DNA from: JBKPRX01 sp046734795
Lineage (GTDB): Bacteria > Actinomycetota > Thermoleophilia > Gaiellales > Gaiellaceae
DNA: 17,523 bases
Assembly (NCBI GenBank): GCA_046734795.1
Contig: JBKPRX010000008.1
Location: 1-17,523, forward strand
Direction: 5' to 3'
Position 1 is the stretch's first letter, and each line of letters starts with the position of its first letter. Below are positions 6,909 through 13,710 of the stretch, piece after piece. The position numbers were made by a program, and so were the translations under genes. The notes below the pieces were generated by a model. It did not search any database and was not told the origin of the DNA. It worked only from the letters and a program-made list of their open reading frames with translations.

Positions 6909-7927
6909 CCGACGTCGCGACGATCGTCGCCGACGTTCGCGAACGCGGCGACGCTGCGTTGCGCGAGTGGTCGTTGCACTTCGACGACGTCGAGCCCGCG
7001 CGTGCGCACCCTGATGCGTCGGGTCTGCCGGTCGACGCTCTGCTCGACGCCGCGGATCGTGTTCGCCGCTGGCACGAAGCGCAGCGCCCGGCCGACGTCC
7101 GGCTCGAGGTCGCTTCGGGCATCGAGCTCGAGCGTCGGTGGGTCCCGCTCGATTCCGTTGGGATCTATGTGCCGCGCAACCTCGTCTCGACGCTCGTCAT
7201 GTGTGCCGTGCCGGCCCGCGTCGCCGGTGTCGAGCGGATCGTCGTCGTCACGCCGCCGTCGGGCGCACCGCTCGTCGCCGCAGCCGCCGAGGCGCTCGGG
7301 CTCGGCGACGTCTGGGCCGTCGGCGGGCCGGCCGCGATCGCGGCGCTCGCCTACGGAACCGAGACGATCGCGCGCGTCGACAAGATCGTCGGTCCCGGTA
7401 ACGCCTACGTGAACGAGGCGAAGCTGCTCGTCTCGCGTCACGTCGCGATCGATCTGCCGGCCGGGCCGTCGGAGGTCGTCGTCGTCGCCGACTCTGACGC
7501 CGACGAGCGGATCGTCGAGCTCGAGCTCGCCGCGCAAGCCGAGCACGGTCCCGACTCGGTGTGTCGTGTCGTCCGCCTCGACGGCGATCTCGACGCGACG
7601 CTACGTGAGGTCGACGCGCTCGCGCCGGAGCACGTCGTCTTGCTCGGTGCAGCCGAGCAACTGGCGCCGAGGATCAAGCACGCCGGCGCCGTCTTCGTCG
7701 GCGCGTCGTCGCCTGTCGCCTCGGGCGACTACGCGACCGGCGGGAACCACGTCTTGCCGACGGGAGGCTGGGCGCGCGCGGTCGGCGGGCTCGGGCTCGA
7801 GACGTTCCTGAAGCCGATCACCATCCAGCGGCTGACGAGCGAAGGCCTGGAGCTCGTGCGGCCGACGGTCGAGGCGCTCGCAGCAGTCGAAGGGATGCCT
7901 GCGCACGCGCGGGCGGTGCAGCGGTGA
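6905..7927 (+). CDS. hisD: histidinol dehydrogenase, short form
   Basis: Oxidises L-histidinol to L-histidine in two NAD-dependent steps with a catalytic zinc. At 340 residues it is far shorter than the usual 430 or so. The N-terminal extension is reduced, and the segment between the QAEHGPDS motif and the APEH motif is about 36 residues shorter than in E. coli. The conserved PGG loop after GIYV is also altered to PRNLVST. Key residues nevertheless remain: Gln211 and His214 (zinc), Glu242-His243 (catalytic pair), Asp275 and His282 in SGDYATGGNHVLPT, and His334 in MPAHARAV. The VDKIVGPGNAYVNEAK segment (158-173) is intact. The enzyme is probably active but minimised. The ATG at 6905 overlaps the hisG stop, and the hisCB GTG overlaps its own stop. 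Confidence 0.93.
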   Translation: MTDVATIVADVRERGDAALREWSLHFDDVEPARAHPDASGLPVDALLDAADRVRRWHEAQRPADVRLEVASGIELERRWVPLDSVGIYVPRNLVSTLVMCAVPARVAGVERIVVVTPPSGAPLVAAAAEALGLGDVWAVGGPAAIAALAYGTETIARVDKIVGPGNAYVNEAKLLVSRHVAIDLPAGPSEVVVVADSDADERIVELELAAQAEHGPDSVCRVVRLDGDLDATLREVDALAPEHVVLLGAAEQLAPRIKHAGAVFVGASSPVASGDYATGGNHVLPTGGWARAVGGLGLETFLKPITIQRLTSEGLELVRPTVEALAAVEGMPAHARAVQR

Positions 7928-9459
7928 GAGAGCTCGCGCCCACGTTTGCGCCATACGTCTGGGCGCCGTCGACTGCCGAGCTCGCCCGCCGCGCGGGCGT
8001 CGATGCGTCGCAGATCGTCCGCTTCGACGGAAACGTGCCTCCGTTGCCGTTGCCGTCCTCGCGCACCGGCGCGCTCGCCGGCGCCGTTGCGCGCGTGAAC
8101 GAGTACCCGCACGGCGGCTACACGACGTTGAAGGACGCGATCGCGCGGTACGCAGGCGTCGCGCCCGAGAACGTCGTCCTCGGCGCTGGAGCCGACGACC
8201 TGATCCTCCTGTGCGCGCGTGCGCTCGCGGGGCCCGGGGACACCGTCGCGATCGCCGACGAGCCGACGTACTCGCTCTTCCGCGTCGCCGTCGAGGTGGC
8301 GGGTGCAAGCGTCGGCGACGAGGACCCGGCGTTCACGTTTTGCTGTCGCCCGAACAATCCGACGGGCGCGTTCGGCGAGCTGCCGGAGACGAGGCCGCTC
8401 GTCGTGGACGAGGCCTACTTCGAATACGCGGGGGAGAGCGCTGTCGCCGAGATAGACGAGGGCGTGATCGTCCTCCGCACCTTCTCGAAGGCGTTCGCGC
8501 TTGCGGGCGCGCGAGTCGGGTACGCGCTTGCGTCGCCTGACCTCGCCGACGAGCTCAATCGTCGCCAAGCGCCGGCGCCGATCTCGACGCTGTCGGTTGC
8601 GCTCGCAGAGGCCGCGCTCGCGGCGCCGCCGGACGTGCAGCCGCAGATCGAGGAGCGCGAACGACTGGCGGACGAGCTGCGTGCCCTTGGTCTCGAGCCG
8701 TTGCCGTCGCGTGCGAACTTCCTGTTCGTCCCAACCGCCGACGCGGAGGCGATCTCCGACGCGTTGCTTGCCGACGGCCTCGTCGTGCGCCGCTTCGCCG
8801 GCGGCTTCCGCGTCACCGTGCGCGACCGCGAGGACGACGATCTGTTCCTGACGAGCCTCGCGCGCGCGCTCGACAAGCCGCACGCCCCGACCGGCGCCGT
8901 GGCGCAAGCCCGGCGCGTTCGGCACGTGCGCGCCACAGCGGAAACGCGGCTCGCCGTGCGGTTGGGGCTCGACGGCGCGGCGCGCGTTCGCGTCGCGACG
9001 GGCGCAGGGTTGTACGACCACTTCCTCGAGCAGCTCGCGTTCCACGCGGGCTTCGATCTCGTGCTCGAAGGTGCGGGCGACCTCGAGACCGGCGAGCACC
9101 ACACCGCCGAGGACGCTGCGCTCGCGTTCGGCGAAGCGCTCGACCGCGCGTTGGGAGACCGCAGTGGAATCGTCCGCTACGGCGACGCGGTCGTGCCGAT
9201 GGACGACGCGCTCGCCGAGGCGGCCGTCGATCTCGGCGGCAGGCCTTGGGCCGAGCTTGCGATCGAGCCGGAGCCCGGTCTTGCAGCGCACATGCTCACG
9301 AGCCTTGCGCAAGCCGCGCGCCTCGCGATTCACGTCCGTGCAACCGGTCGCGATGCGCATCACACCGCCGAGGCGTCTTTCAAAGCGGTCGGTCGCGCGC
9401 TCGGTGCTGCCGTCAAGCTCGGCGCCGTCGGCGTGCCCTCCACGAAGGGCCGTCTGTGA
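7924..9459 (+). CDS. hisCB: fused histidinol-phosphate aminotransferase / imidazoleglycerol-phosphate dehydratase
   Basis: One uninterrupted 511-residue frame carries two histidine enzymes. Residues 1 to about 317 are HisC, a PLP enzyme converting imidazole-acetol phosphate to histidinol phosphate: YPHGGY (61-66), GAGADDLI (88-94), DEPTYSLF (112-119), RPNNPTG (142-148), VDEAYFEY (161-168), the PLP lysine Lys189 in TFSKAFALAGARVGY, and GFRVTV. Residues about 331-511 are HisB, which dehydrates imidazoleglycerol phosphate with manganese: GAGLYDHFLEQLAFHAGFDL, EHHTAED (391-397), DAVVPMDDALAEAAVDLGGRPW, DAHHTAEASFKA (477-488) and the terminal VPSTKGRL. The two are joined by a linker of about 15 residues rich in Ala and Arg. 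No stop codon or ribosome binding site separates them; GTG codons at 8899 and 8926 are weak internal-start candidates. The GTG start overlaps hisD as GTGA. Confidence 0.93.
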   Translation: MRELAPTFAPYVWAPSTAELARRAGVDASQIVRFDGNVPPLPLPSSRTGALAGAVARVNEYPHGGYTTLKDAIARYAGVAPENVVLGAGADDLILLCARALAGPGDTVAIADEPTYSLFRVAVEVAGASVGDEDPAFTFCCRPNNPTGAFGELPETRPLVVDEAYFEYAGESAVAEIDEGVIVLRTFSKAFALAGARVGYALASPDLADELNRRQAPAPISTLSVALAEAALAAPPDVQPQIEERERLADELRALGLEPLPSRANFLFVPTADAEAISDALLADGLVVRRFAGGFRVTVRDREDDDLFLTSLARALDKPHAPTGAVAQARRVRHVRATAETRLAVRLGLDGAARVRVATGAGLYDHFLEQLAFHAGFDLVLEGAGDLETGEHHTAEDAALAFGEALDRALGDRSGIVRYGDAVVPMDDALAEAAVDLGGRPWAELAIEPEPGLAAHMLTSLAQAARLAIHVRATGRDAHHTAEASFKAVGRALGAAVKLGAVGVPSTKGRL

Positions 9460-9998
9460 ACGTCGCGGTCTGTGACTACGGAGCGGGGAACGTCCGGTCG
9501 GTCGTCCTTGCACTCGAGCGGCTCGGGGTCTCGGCGAAAGTCACAGCCGATCCCGACATCGTGGCGAAAGCGGACCTCGCGATCCTTCCCGGTGTCGGTT
9601 CCGCGCCCTCGGCAATGCGGCACCTGACGAAGCGCGGCGTCGCGCAGGCGTTGCGCGAACGCGAGCGGCCGACACTCGGCATCTGTCTCGGCTTGCACCT
9701 CGCGCTCGAGGCGAGCGACGAGGACGGCGGCGTCGACGGCTTCGGGCTCGTGCCCGGTCGCGCGGTGCGCCTCGAAGCGGAGCGCGTTCCGCGCATCGGC
9801 TGGGCGCGCGTCGAGCCCGACGGCGGCACGTATTACTTCGCGCACTCGTACGCGGCCGACACGCCCGCCGCCGTTGCGCATTCGGAAGGGATCGTGGCGG
9901 TCGTAGAGCACAGCGCGTTCGTCGGCGTGCAGTTCCATCCGGAAAAAAGCGGGCCTGTCGGGTCGCGCTGGCTGGAGCGATGCCTCTCCCGCGTCTGA
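9456..9998 (+). CDS. hisH: imidazole glycerol phosphate synthase, glutaminase subunit
   Basis: A class I glutamine amidotransferase that supplies ammonia to HisF. At 180 residues it is somewhat shorter than the usual 200 or so. The catalytic triad is visible: Cys77 in GICLGLHLALE, and His161 with Glu163 in VGVQFHPEKS. Other family marks are DYGAGNVRSV (7-16), LPGVGSAPSAM (44-54) near the oxyanion region, VPRIGWARV (111-119) and YYFAHSYAA. The cysteine motif has LH where MQ is common (GICLGMQ), a mild departure. The GTG at 9456 overlaps the hisCB stop as GTGA. Its last 19 nt overlap hisF. A run of six A (9943-9948) in the HPEKS codons is unusual for this GC-rich region. Confidence 0.94.
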   Translation: MNVAVCDYGAGNVRSVVLALERLGVSAKVTADPDIVAKADLAILPGVGSAPSAMRHLTKRGVAQALRERERPTLGICLGLHLALEASDEDGGVDGFGLVPGRAVRLEAERVPRIGWARVEPDGGTYYFAHSYAADTPAAVAHSEGIVAVVEHSAFVGVQFHPEKSGPVGSRWLERCLSRV

Positions 9999-10723
9999 TC
10001 CCGTGCCTCGACGTCGCCCGCGGGCGCGTCGTCAAGGGCATCAACTTCGTCGGCCTGCGCGACATGGGTGACCCGGTGGAGCTCGCTGCTGTGTACTCGG
10101 ACGCGGGCGCCGACGAGCTCGTGTTCCTCGACGTCACCGCCACGCTCGAGGACCGCGGCACGCTCGTCAAGCTCGTCCGGCATGTCGCCGAGGCGATCTC
10201 GATTCCGTTCACTGTCGGCGGCGGCGTACGCTCGGTCGACGACGCGGTGGCGCTGCTCGAAGCGGGCGCGGACAAGGTGAGCGTGAACTCGGCGGCGCTC
10301 GAGCGACCCGAGCTTCTGACTGAGATCGCTGAGCGGCTGGGATCGCAAGCCGCAGTCATCGCGATCGATGCGACCGGCGGCCGCGTTCGCTCGCGTGCAG
10401 GAACGAGCGACGCAAATCGCGATGCGGTCGAATGGGCGCGGGAGGCAACGGAGCGTGGGGCGGGCGAGATCCTGCTCACGTCGATCGATGCAGACGGAAC
10501 GCGTGCCGGCTACGACCTCGAGCTGACCGCTGCCGTCGCCGACGCAGTGAGTGTTCCCGTGATCGCATCGGGCGGTGCGGGCAATGCACGTCATGTCGCC
10601 GAAGCCTTGACCGTCGCGCAAGCCGCGCTCCTCGCGTCGATTGTCCACGAGAACCCGGGCGGTCTGCGCGCGCTGCGCCAAGAGCTTCGCGACTTGGAGG
10701 TGGAGCTTCGTGAGGCCGCCTGA
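9980..10723 (+). CDS. hisF: imidazole glycerol phosphate synthase, cyclase subunit
   Basis: A (beta-alpha)8-barrel enzyme that uses ammonia from HisH to turn PRFAR into imidazole-glycerol phosphate and AICAR. The protein has 247 residues, standard length. The catalytic aspartates are Asp11 (IPCLDVARGRVVKG) and Asp130 (VIAIDATGG). Phosphate-site motifs are FTVGGGVRS (77-85), KVSVNSAA (99-106), LTSIDADGT (166-174) and VIASGGAGN (194-202). The ATG at 9980 lies inside the end of hisH (19-nt overlap) and fits the family N-terminus (xxRIIPCLDV). The two subunits form a complex, and overlapping genes would favour balanced synthesis. Confidence 0.95.
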   Translation: MPLPRLIPCLDVARGRVVKGINFVGLRDMGDPVELAAVYSDAGADELVFLDVTATLEDRGTLVKLVRHVAEAISIPFTVGGGVRSVDDAVALLEAGADKVSVNSAALERPELLTEIAERLGSQAAVIAIDATGGRVRSRAGTSDANRDAVEWAREATERGAGEILLTSIDADGTRAGYDLELTAAVADAVSVPVIASGGAGNARHVAEALTVAQAALLASIVHENPGGLRALRQELRDLEVELREAA

Positions 10724-11285
10724 GCCGATTGCGCCTGAGCCGAACGGAGAGCTGCGCGCCGCAATCGTCCAGGACGCGGCGACAAACGACGTGCTGATGC
10801 TCGCGTGGATGGACGACGACGCGCTCCGGCTCACCCAAGAGACGGGCGAGGCGCACTTCTGGAGTCGCTCGCGCCGGCAGCTCTGGCGTAAGGGCGAGAC
10901 GTCCGGATCGACGCTCGCGGTCGAAGAGCTGCGCGACGACTGCGACGGCGACGCGATCCTGCTCCGCGTGCGAGCGGCGGGACCCGCGTGTCACACGGGC
11001 TCGGAGTCGTGCTTCGCGCCGTGGCTCTGGCGCACCGTCGCCGAGCGCGCACGAACGCGACCCTCAGGCTCGTACGTTGCAGGCTTGCTCGAACGCGGCG
11101 TCAGCGCCTGCGCGCAGAAGGTCGGCGAGGAAGGAGTCGAGACCGCGCTCGCGGCAGTCGGCGAAAACGACGCACGTTTGATCTCCGAGGTCGCGGATCT
11201 CTGGTTCCACACGTATGTGTTGCTTGCCGCGCGCGGTCTCGATCCAGCTGCGGTCGACCGCGAGCTCCGCAGCCGCGCCCGCTAG
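10710..11285 (+). CDS. hisI: bifunctional phosphoribosyl-AMP cyclohydrolase / phosphoribosyl-ATP pyrophosphatase
   Basis: A two-domain HisIE enzyme for steps two and three of the pathway. HisI (about residues 10-112) opens the adenine ring: MLAWMDDDAL (30-39), FWSRSRRQLWRKGETSG, the metal-binding DDCDGDAIL with Asp77, Cys78, Asp79 and Asp81, and the zinc cysteines Cys94 and Cys101 in ACHTGSESCF. HisE (about 118-191) removes pyrophosphate: SYVAGLLERG, KVGEEGVE (137-144) and EVADLWFHTYVLLAARGL. The protein has 191 residues, near the usual 200. The GTG at 10710 was chosen because GGAGG (10696-10700) lies 9 nt upstream; this overlaps the end of hisF by 14 nt. It is the last gene of the his operon and ends at a TAG sharing CTAG with the convergent dehydrogenase gene. 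Confidence 0.95.
   Translation: MRPPEPIAPEPNGELRAAIVQDAATNDVLMLAWMDDDALRLTQETGEAHFWSRSRRQLWRKGETSGSTLAVEELRDDCDGDAILLRVRAAGPACHTGSESCFAPWLWRTVAERARTRPSGSYVAGLLERGVSACAQKVGEEGVETALAAVGENDARLISEVADLWFHTYVLLAARGLDPAAVDRELRSRAR
11282..11285. other. overlapping convergent stop codons (CTAG) of the his and arg operons
   Basis: The hisIE TAG (+ strand, 11283-11285) and the dehydrogenase TAG (- strand, 11284-11282) share the palindrome CTAG. The two operons meet with negative spacing, and I found no hairpin plus T-run on either side. The 3' ends of the two long mRNAs are therefore likely to overlap in antisense. Confidence 0.85.
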
Positions 11286-12070
11286 ATCGAAGTCCAGCCG
11301 CCGTCGGCCACGATCGTCGTGCCGTTCACGAAGCTCGCCTCGTCGGAAGCGGCGAAGAGGATCACGTCGGCGATCTCCTCCGCGCTCGCGAGTCGCGGCA
11401 TCGCGATTTGCGTCAGTTGAAGCGTCTCGAGACCCCGCTCGCTCGGCTCGCCGCCGAGCGGGATCCCGGTGTCGACGCCGCCGGGGCAGACCGCGACGCA
11501 GCGGATGCCTTCGCGGCCGTACTCCGCTGCGACGTTCCGCGTCATCCCGATCAGGCCGTGCTTCGAGACCGTGTACGCGCACCCCGCGCGCCCGCCGGTT
11601 ACTCCGCCGATCGACGAGACATTCACGATCACGCCGCCGCCGGTCGCGAGCAGCGCGGGCACGGCGACGCGCGTCGTGTACATCGGGCCGGCGAGGTTGA
11701 CGCCCAGCACGTTCTCCCAGACTTCGTCCGTCAACTCCGCGATCGGCAGAAACCGATCGACGACACCGGCGTTGTTGACGAGTATGTCGAGCCGCCCGAA
11801 TCGCGCGACCGCGGTGTCGACGAGCTCCTCTGCATCGACCCGCACGCTGACGTCGCCGACCAGCGTGTGCACGCCTTCGATCCGGCCGAGTTGCTCGAGC
11901 CGCTCGGCGGCAATGTCGCCGGCGAGGACCCACGCGCCCTGGTCGGCCAGCTTGCGCGCAGTCGCGAGACCGATTCCGGAGCCTGCGCCGGTGACGACCG
12001 CGGCGCGGCCGGCGAATCGCCCGACCGCTCTCTCCAGCGCCGCAACGGGCTGGAGCATCGCCTCGTCCAC
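11282..12070 (-). CDS. short-chain dehydrogenase/reductase (SDR), substrate unknown
   Basis: A classical SDR oxidoreductase of 262 residues using NAD(H) or NADP(H). The Rossmann glycine motif TGAGSGIG is at 27-34, Asp52 ends strand two (VLAGDI, which leans towards NAD), GDVS is at 72-75, and the structural NNAG is at 99-102. The catalytic Ser is in VNVSSIGG (about 152-153), with Tyr166 and Lys170 in AYTVSK and PGGVDTGI at 196-203. The end, GTTIVADGGWTSI, is typical of FabG-like or glucose-dehydrogenase-like members. The GTG at 12070 was chosen for the GAGGAG six nt upstream; an ATG at 12058 is possible. It lies 3 nt after the acetyltransferase gene as the last gene of the arg operon. No role in arginine synthesis is apparent. 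Confidence 0.88.
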   Translation of the reverse strand: MDEAMLQPVAALERAVGRFAGRAAVVTGAGSGIGLATARKLADQGAWVLAGDIAAERLEQLGRIEGVHTLVGDVSVRVDAEELVDTAVARFGRLDILVNNAGVVDRFLPIAELTDEVWENVLGVNLAGPMYTTRVAVPALLATGGGVIVNVSSIGGVTGGRAGCAYTVSKHGLIGMTRNVAAEYGREGIRCVAVCPGGVDTGIPLGGEPSERGLETLQLTQIAMPRLASAEEIADVILFAASDEASFVNGTTIVADGGWTSI

Positions 12071-12073
12071 GGC

Positions 12074-12493
12074 CTACTCCTCGTGTGGAATCGTCTTCGT
12101 GTAACGGCCGTTGCCGTCTTGACGCTCGTACCCGGCCGTGGCCCAGAAACCTACAGCGGGATCCCTCGAGAGCACAACGATCGCGGCGAGCCGCCGCGCA
12201 CCGCGGGCGCGCAGCTCTTCCTCGCCCTTCTCGACGAGTGCGCGAGCCAGGCCGCGGCGCCGGTACTCCGGCAACACCGCGAGCCGATAGAAGTTGCCGC
12301 GCCAGCCGTCCCAGCCCGCGATGAGCGTGCCGACGATTTGGCCCTCGTCGTCGGCGACGAGGAAGGACGCATGGTGCGCGTCGATGGCGGCTCGCACCGC
12401 AGCGACGTTGTCGGTGCTCGTCGCTTCGGCGGCCGCACGCCAGACGTCGAGAACGGCTTCCGCCTCGTGCGGTTCGGCCTCGCGGATCGTCAT
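12074..12493 (-). CDS. GNAT-family N-acetyltransferase
   Basis: A 139-residue single-domain GNAT protein that should move an acetyl group from acetyl-CoA to an amine. The acetyl-CoA motif A reads LAVLPEYRRRGLARALV (71-87). The C-terminal motif AVGFWATAGYERQ (113-125) and the strand GTLIAGWDGWRGNFY (55-69) resemble YpeA-like acetyltransferases. The start overlaps the argH stop as ATGA, so it is translated with the arginine genes. Some bacteria carry an N-acetylglutamate synthase domain fused to ArgH, and mycobacteria have a small stand-alone one, so a role in making N-acetylglutamate is possible. The closer likeness to YpeA argues for caution. Protein or small-molecule acetylation is equally open. 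Confidence 0.85.
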   Translation of the reverse strand: MTIREAEPHEAEAVLDVWRAAAEATSTDNVAAVRAAIDAHHASFLVADDEGQIVGTLIAGWDGWRGNFYRLAVLPEYRRRGLARALVEKGEEELRARGARRLAAIVVLSRDPAVGFWATAGYERQDGNGRYTKTIPHEE

Positions 12494-13710
12494 CGGCCGA
12501 GCCGCTCGCGCGCGGCGGCGAGCGCGGCGCCGACACCACCGGGGCCGGGCGCAGGGCGAGGTGTTCGCTCGGCAGGCGCAGCGAACGTGCCGTCGCGGAT
12601 TTGCCCTGCGACCTGCTCGTGCGCGTCGCGAAACGGAACGCCGGAGCGCACGAGCTCCTCCGCTGCGTCGGTCGCCGCGAGCGCCGGATCGGCGATCGCC
12701 GCCGCGAGCCGGTCGCGGTCGAGCTCGAGCTCGCGCACGAGGACGTCCAGCGCCCCGAGTGCGCCGGCAACGTCGCGCCGCGTGCGGAAGACGGCCTGCT
12801 TGTCCTCCGAGAGATCCGTGTTGTACGAAAGCGGGAGGCCTTTGACCGTCGCGAGGAGACCCGCAAGCCGCCCGATCGCCGTGCCCGCTTTGCCGCGTGC
12901 AAGCTCGGCGACGTCGGGGTTCAGCTTCTGTGGCATCATCGACGACCCCGTTGCGGCGGATTCCGGCAGGCGAACGAAGCCGAACTCGCTCGTCGACCAG
13001 AGCACGAGCTCTTCGCCGATCCGCGACAGGTGGACGAACAGCACTGCGCAGGCGTAGAGATAGTTGAGGACGAAGTCGCGATCCGCGACCGCGTCAAGTG
13101 AGTTGCGCATTTGCCCAGGCAGCGCAGGCAGATCGAGCGTCGAACCTGCGAGCGCACCTGCGCCAAGCGGAGACGGACGCGCGTGGTCGTGTGCGAAGGC
13201 GAACCGCGCGCGGTCGCGCTCGAGCATCTCGATCCACGCGAGCAGGTGGTGGCCGACCGTCACCGGCTGCGCGCGTTGCAGGTGCGTGTAGCCCGGAAGC
13301 GGCGTTTCGGCATCGGCTTCTGCGCGATCGAGTAGCGAGCGCGCGAACGCGACGATCGCATCGTCCGCCTCGCGCGCTGCGTCCTGCATGTAGAGCCGGA
13401 ACGCCGTCACGACCTGGTCGTTGCGTGAACGGCCAGCATGGATCTTCCGGCCGACATCGCCGAGCAGTCGCTCGATCGCCGAGTGCACGTCTTCGTCCTC
13501 GGGAAGCAGATCCGCGGGCGTGATCTCGCCGAGCCGCCGCTCGACCTCGGCGAGCTCGCCGTCGTCGAGGATCCCCGCCGCGTGCAATCGCCGCGCGTGC
13601 AGCTTCGTTCCTTCGACGTCGTACGGCAGAAGCTCGGCGTCCTCGGCCTTCAGGAACTCGCGAACCTCGGGCGCGAGCTCACCCTCGACGCGGCCCGACC
13701 AGAGCGTCAC
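12490..13710 (-). CDS. argH: argininosuccinate lyase, C-terminally shortened
   Basis: Splits argininosuccinate into arginine and fumarate, the last step of arginine synthesis. The protein has 406 residues where about 460 is usual. The N-terminus is complete (LWSGRVEG, then LLPYDVEGTKLHARRL). Motifs: GRKIHAGRSRNDQVVT (87-102), YTHLQRAQPVTVGHH with His143, and the fumarase/aspartase signature SSMMPQKLNP (256-265), which contains the catalytic serine. After VPFRDAHEQVAGQI (358-371) the normal helical C-terminal segment is missing. It is replaced by a Pro/Ala-rich tail ending GGVGAALAAARERLGR, which still resembles the family's last helix. The GTG at 13710 overlaps the argG stop (GTGA). In-frame sequence further upstream is the shadow of argG and does not look like ArgH. 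Confidence 0.94.
   Translation of the reverse strand: MTLWSGRVEGELAPEVREFLKAEDAELLPYDVEGTKLHARRLHAAGILDDGELAEVERRLGEITPADLLPEDEDVHSAIERLLGDVGRKIHAGRSRNDQVVTAFRLYMQDAAREADDAIVAFARSLLDRAEADAETPLPGYTHLQRAQPVTVGHHLLAWIEMLERDRARFAFAHDHARPSPLGAGALAGSTLDLPALPGQMRNSLDAVADRDFVLNYLYACAVLFVHLSRIGEELVLWSTSEFGFVRLPESAATGSSMMPQKLNPDVAELARGKAGTAIGRLAGLLATVKGLPLSYNTDLSEDKQAVFRTRRDVAGALGALDVLVRELELDRDRLAAAIADPALAATDAAEELVRSGVPFRDAHEQVAGQIRDGTFAAPAERTPRPAPGPGGVGAALAAARERLGR

Noticed and set aside
7729..9513. A long - strand reading frame (594 codons) opposite hisCB.
   Set aside because: Its translation is Arg/Glu/Asp-rich low-complexity sequence without family resemblance; it is the antisense shadow of a GC-rich gene.
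10988..13057. A long + strand reading frame (689 codons) across the end of hisIE, the dehydrogenase, the acetyltransferase and part of argH.
   Set aside because: It crosses four well-supported genes in another frame or strand and shows only Arg/Ala/Ser-rich composition, as expected of a shadow frame.
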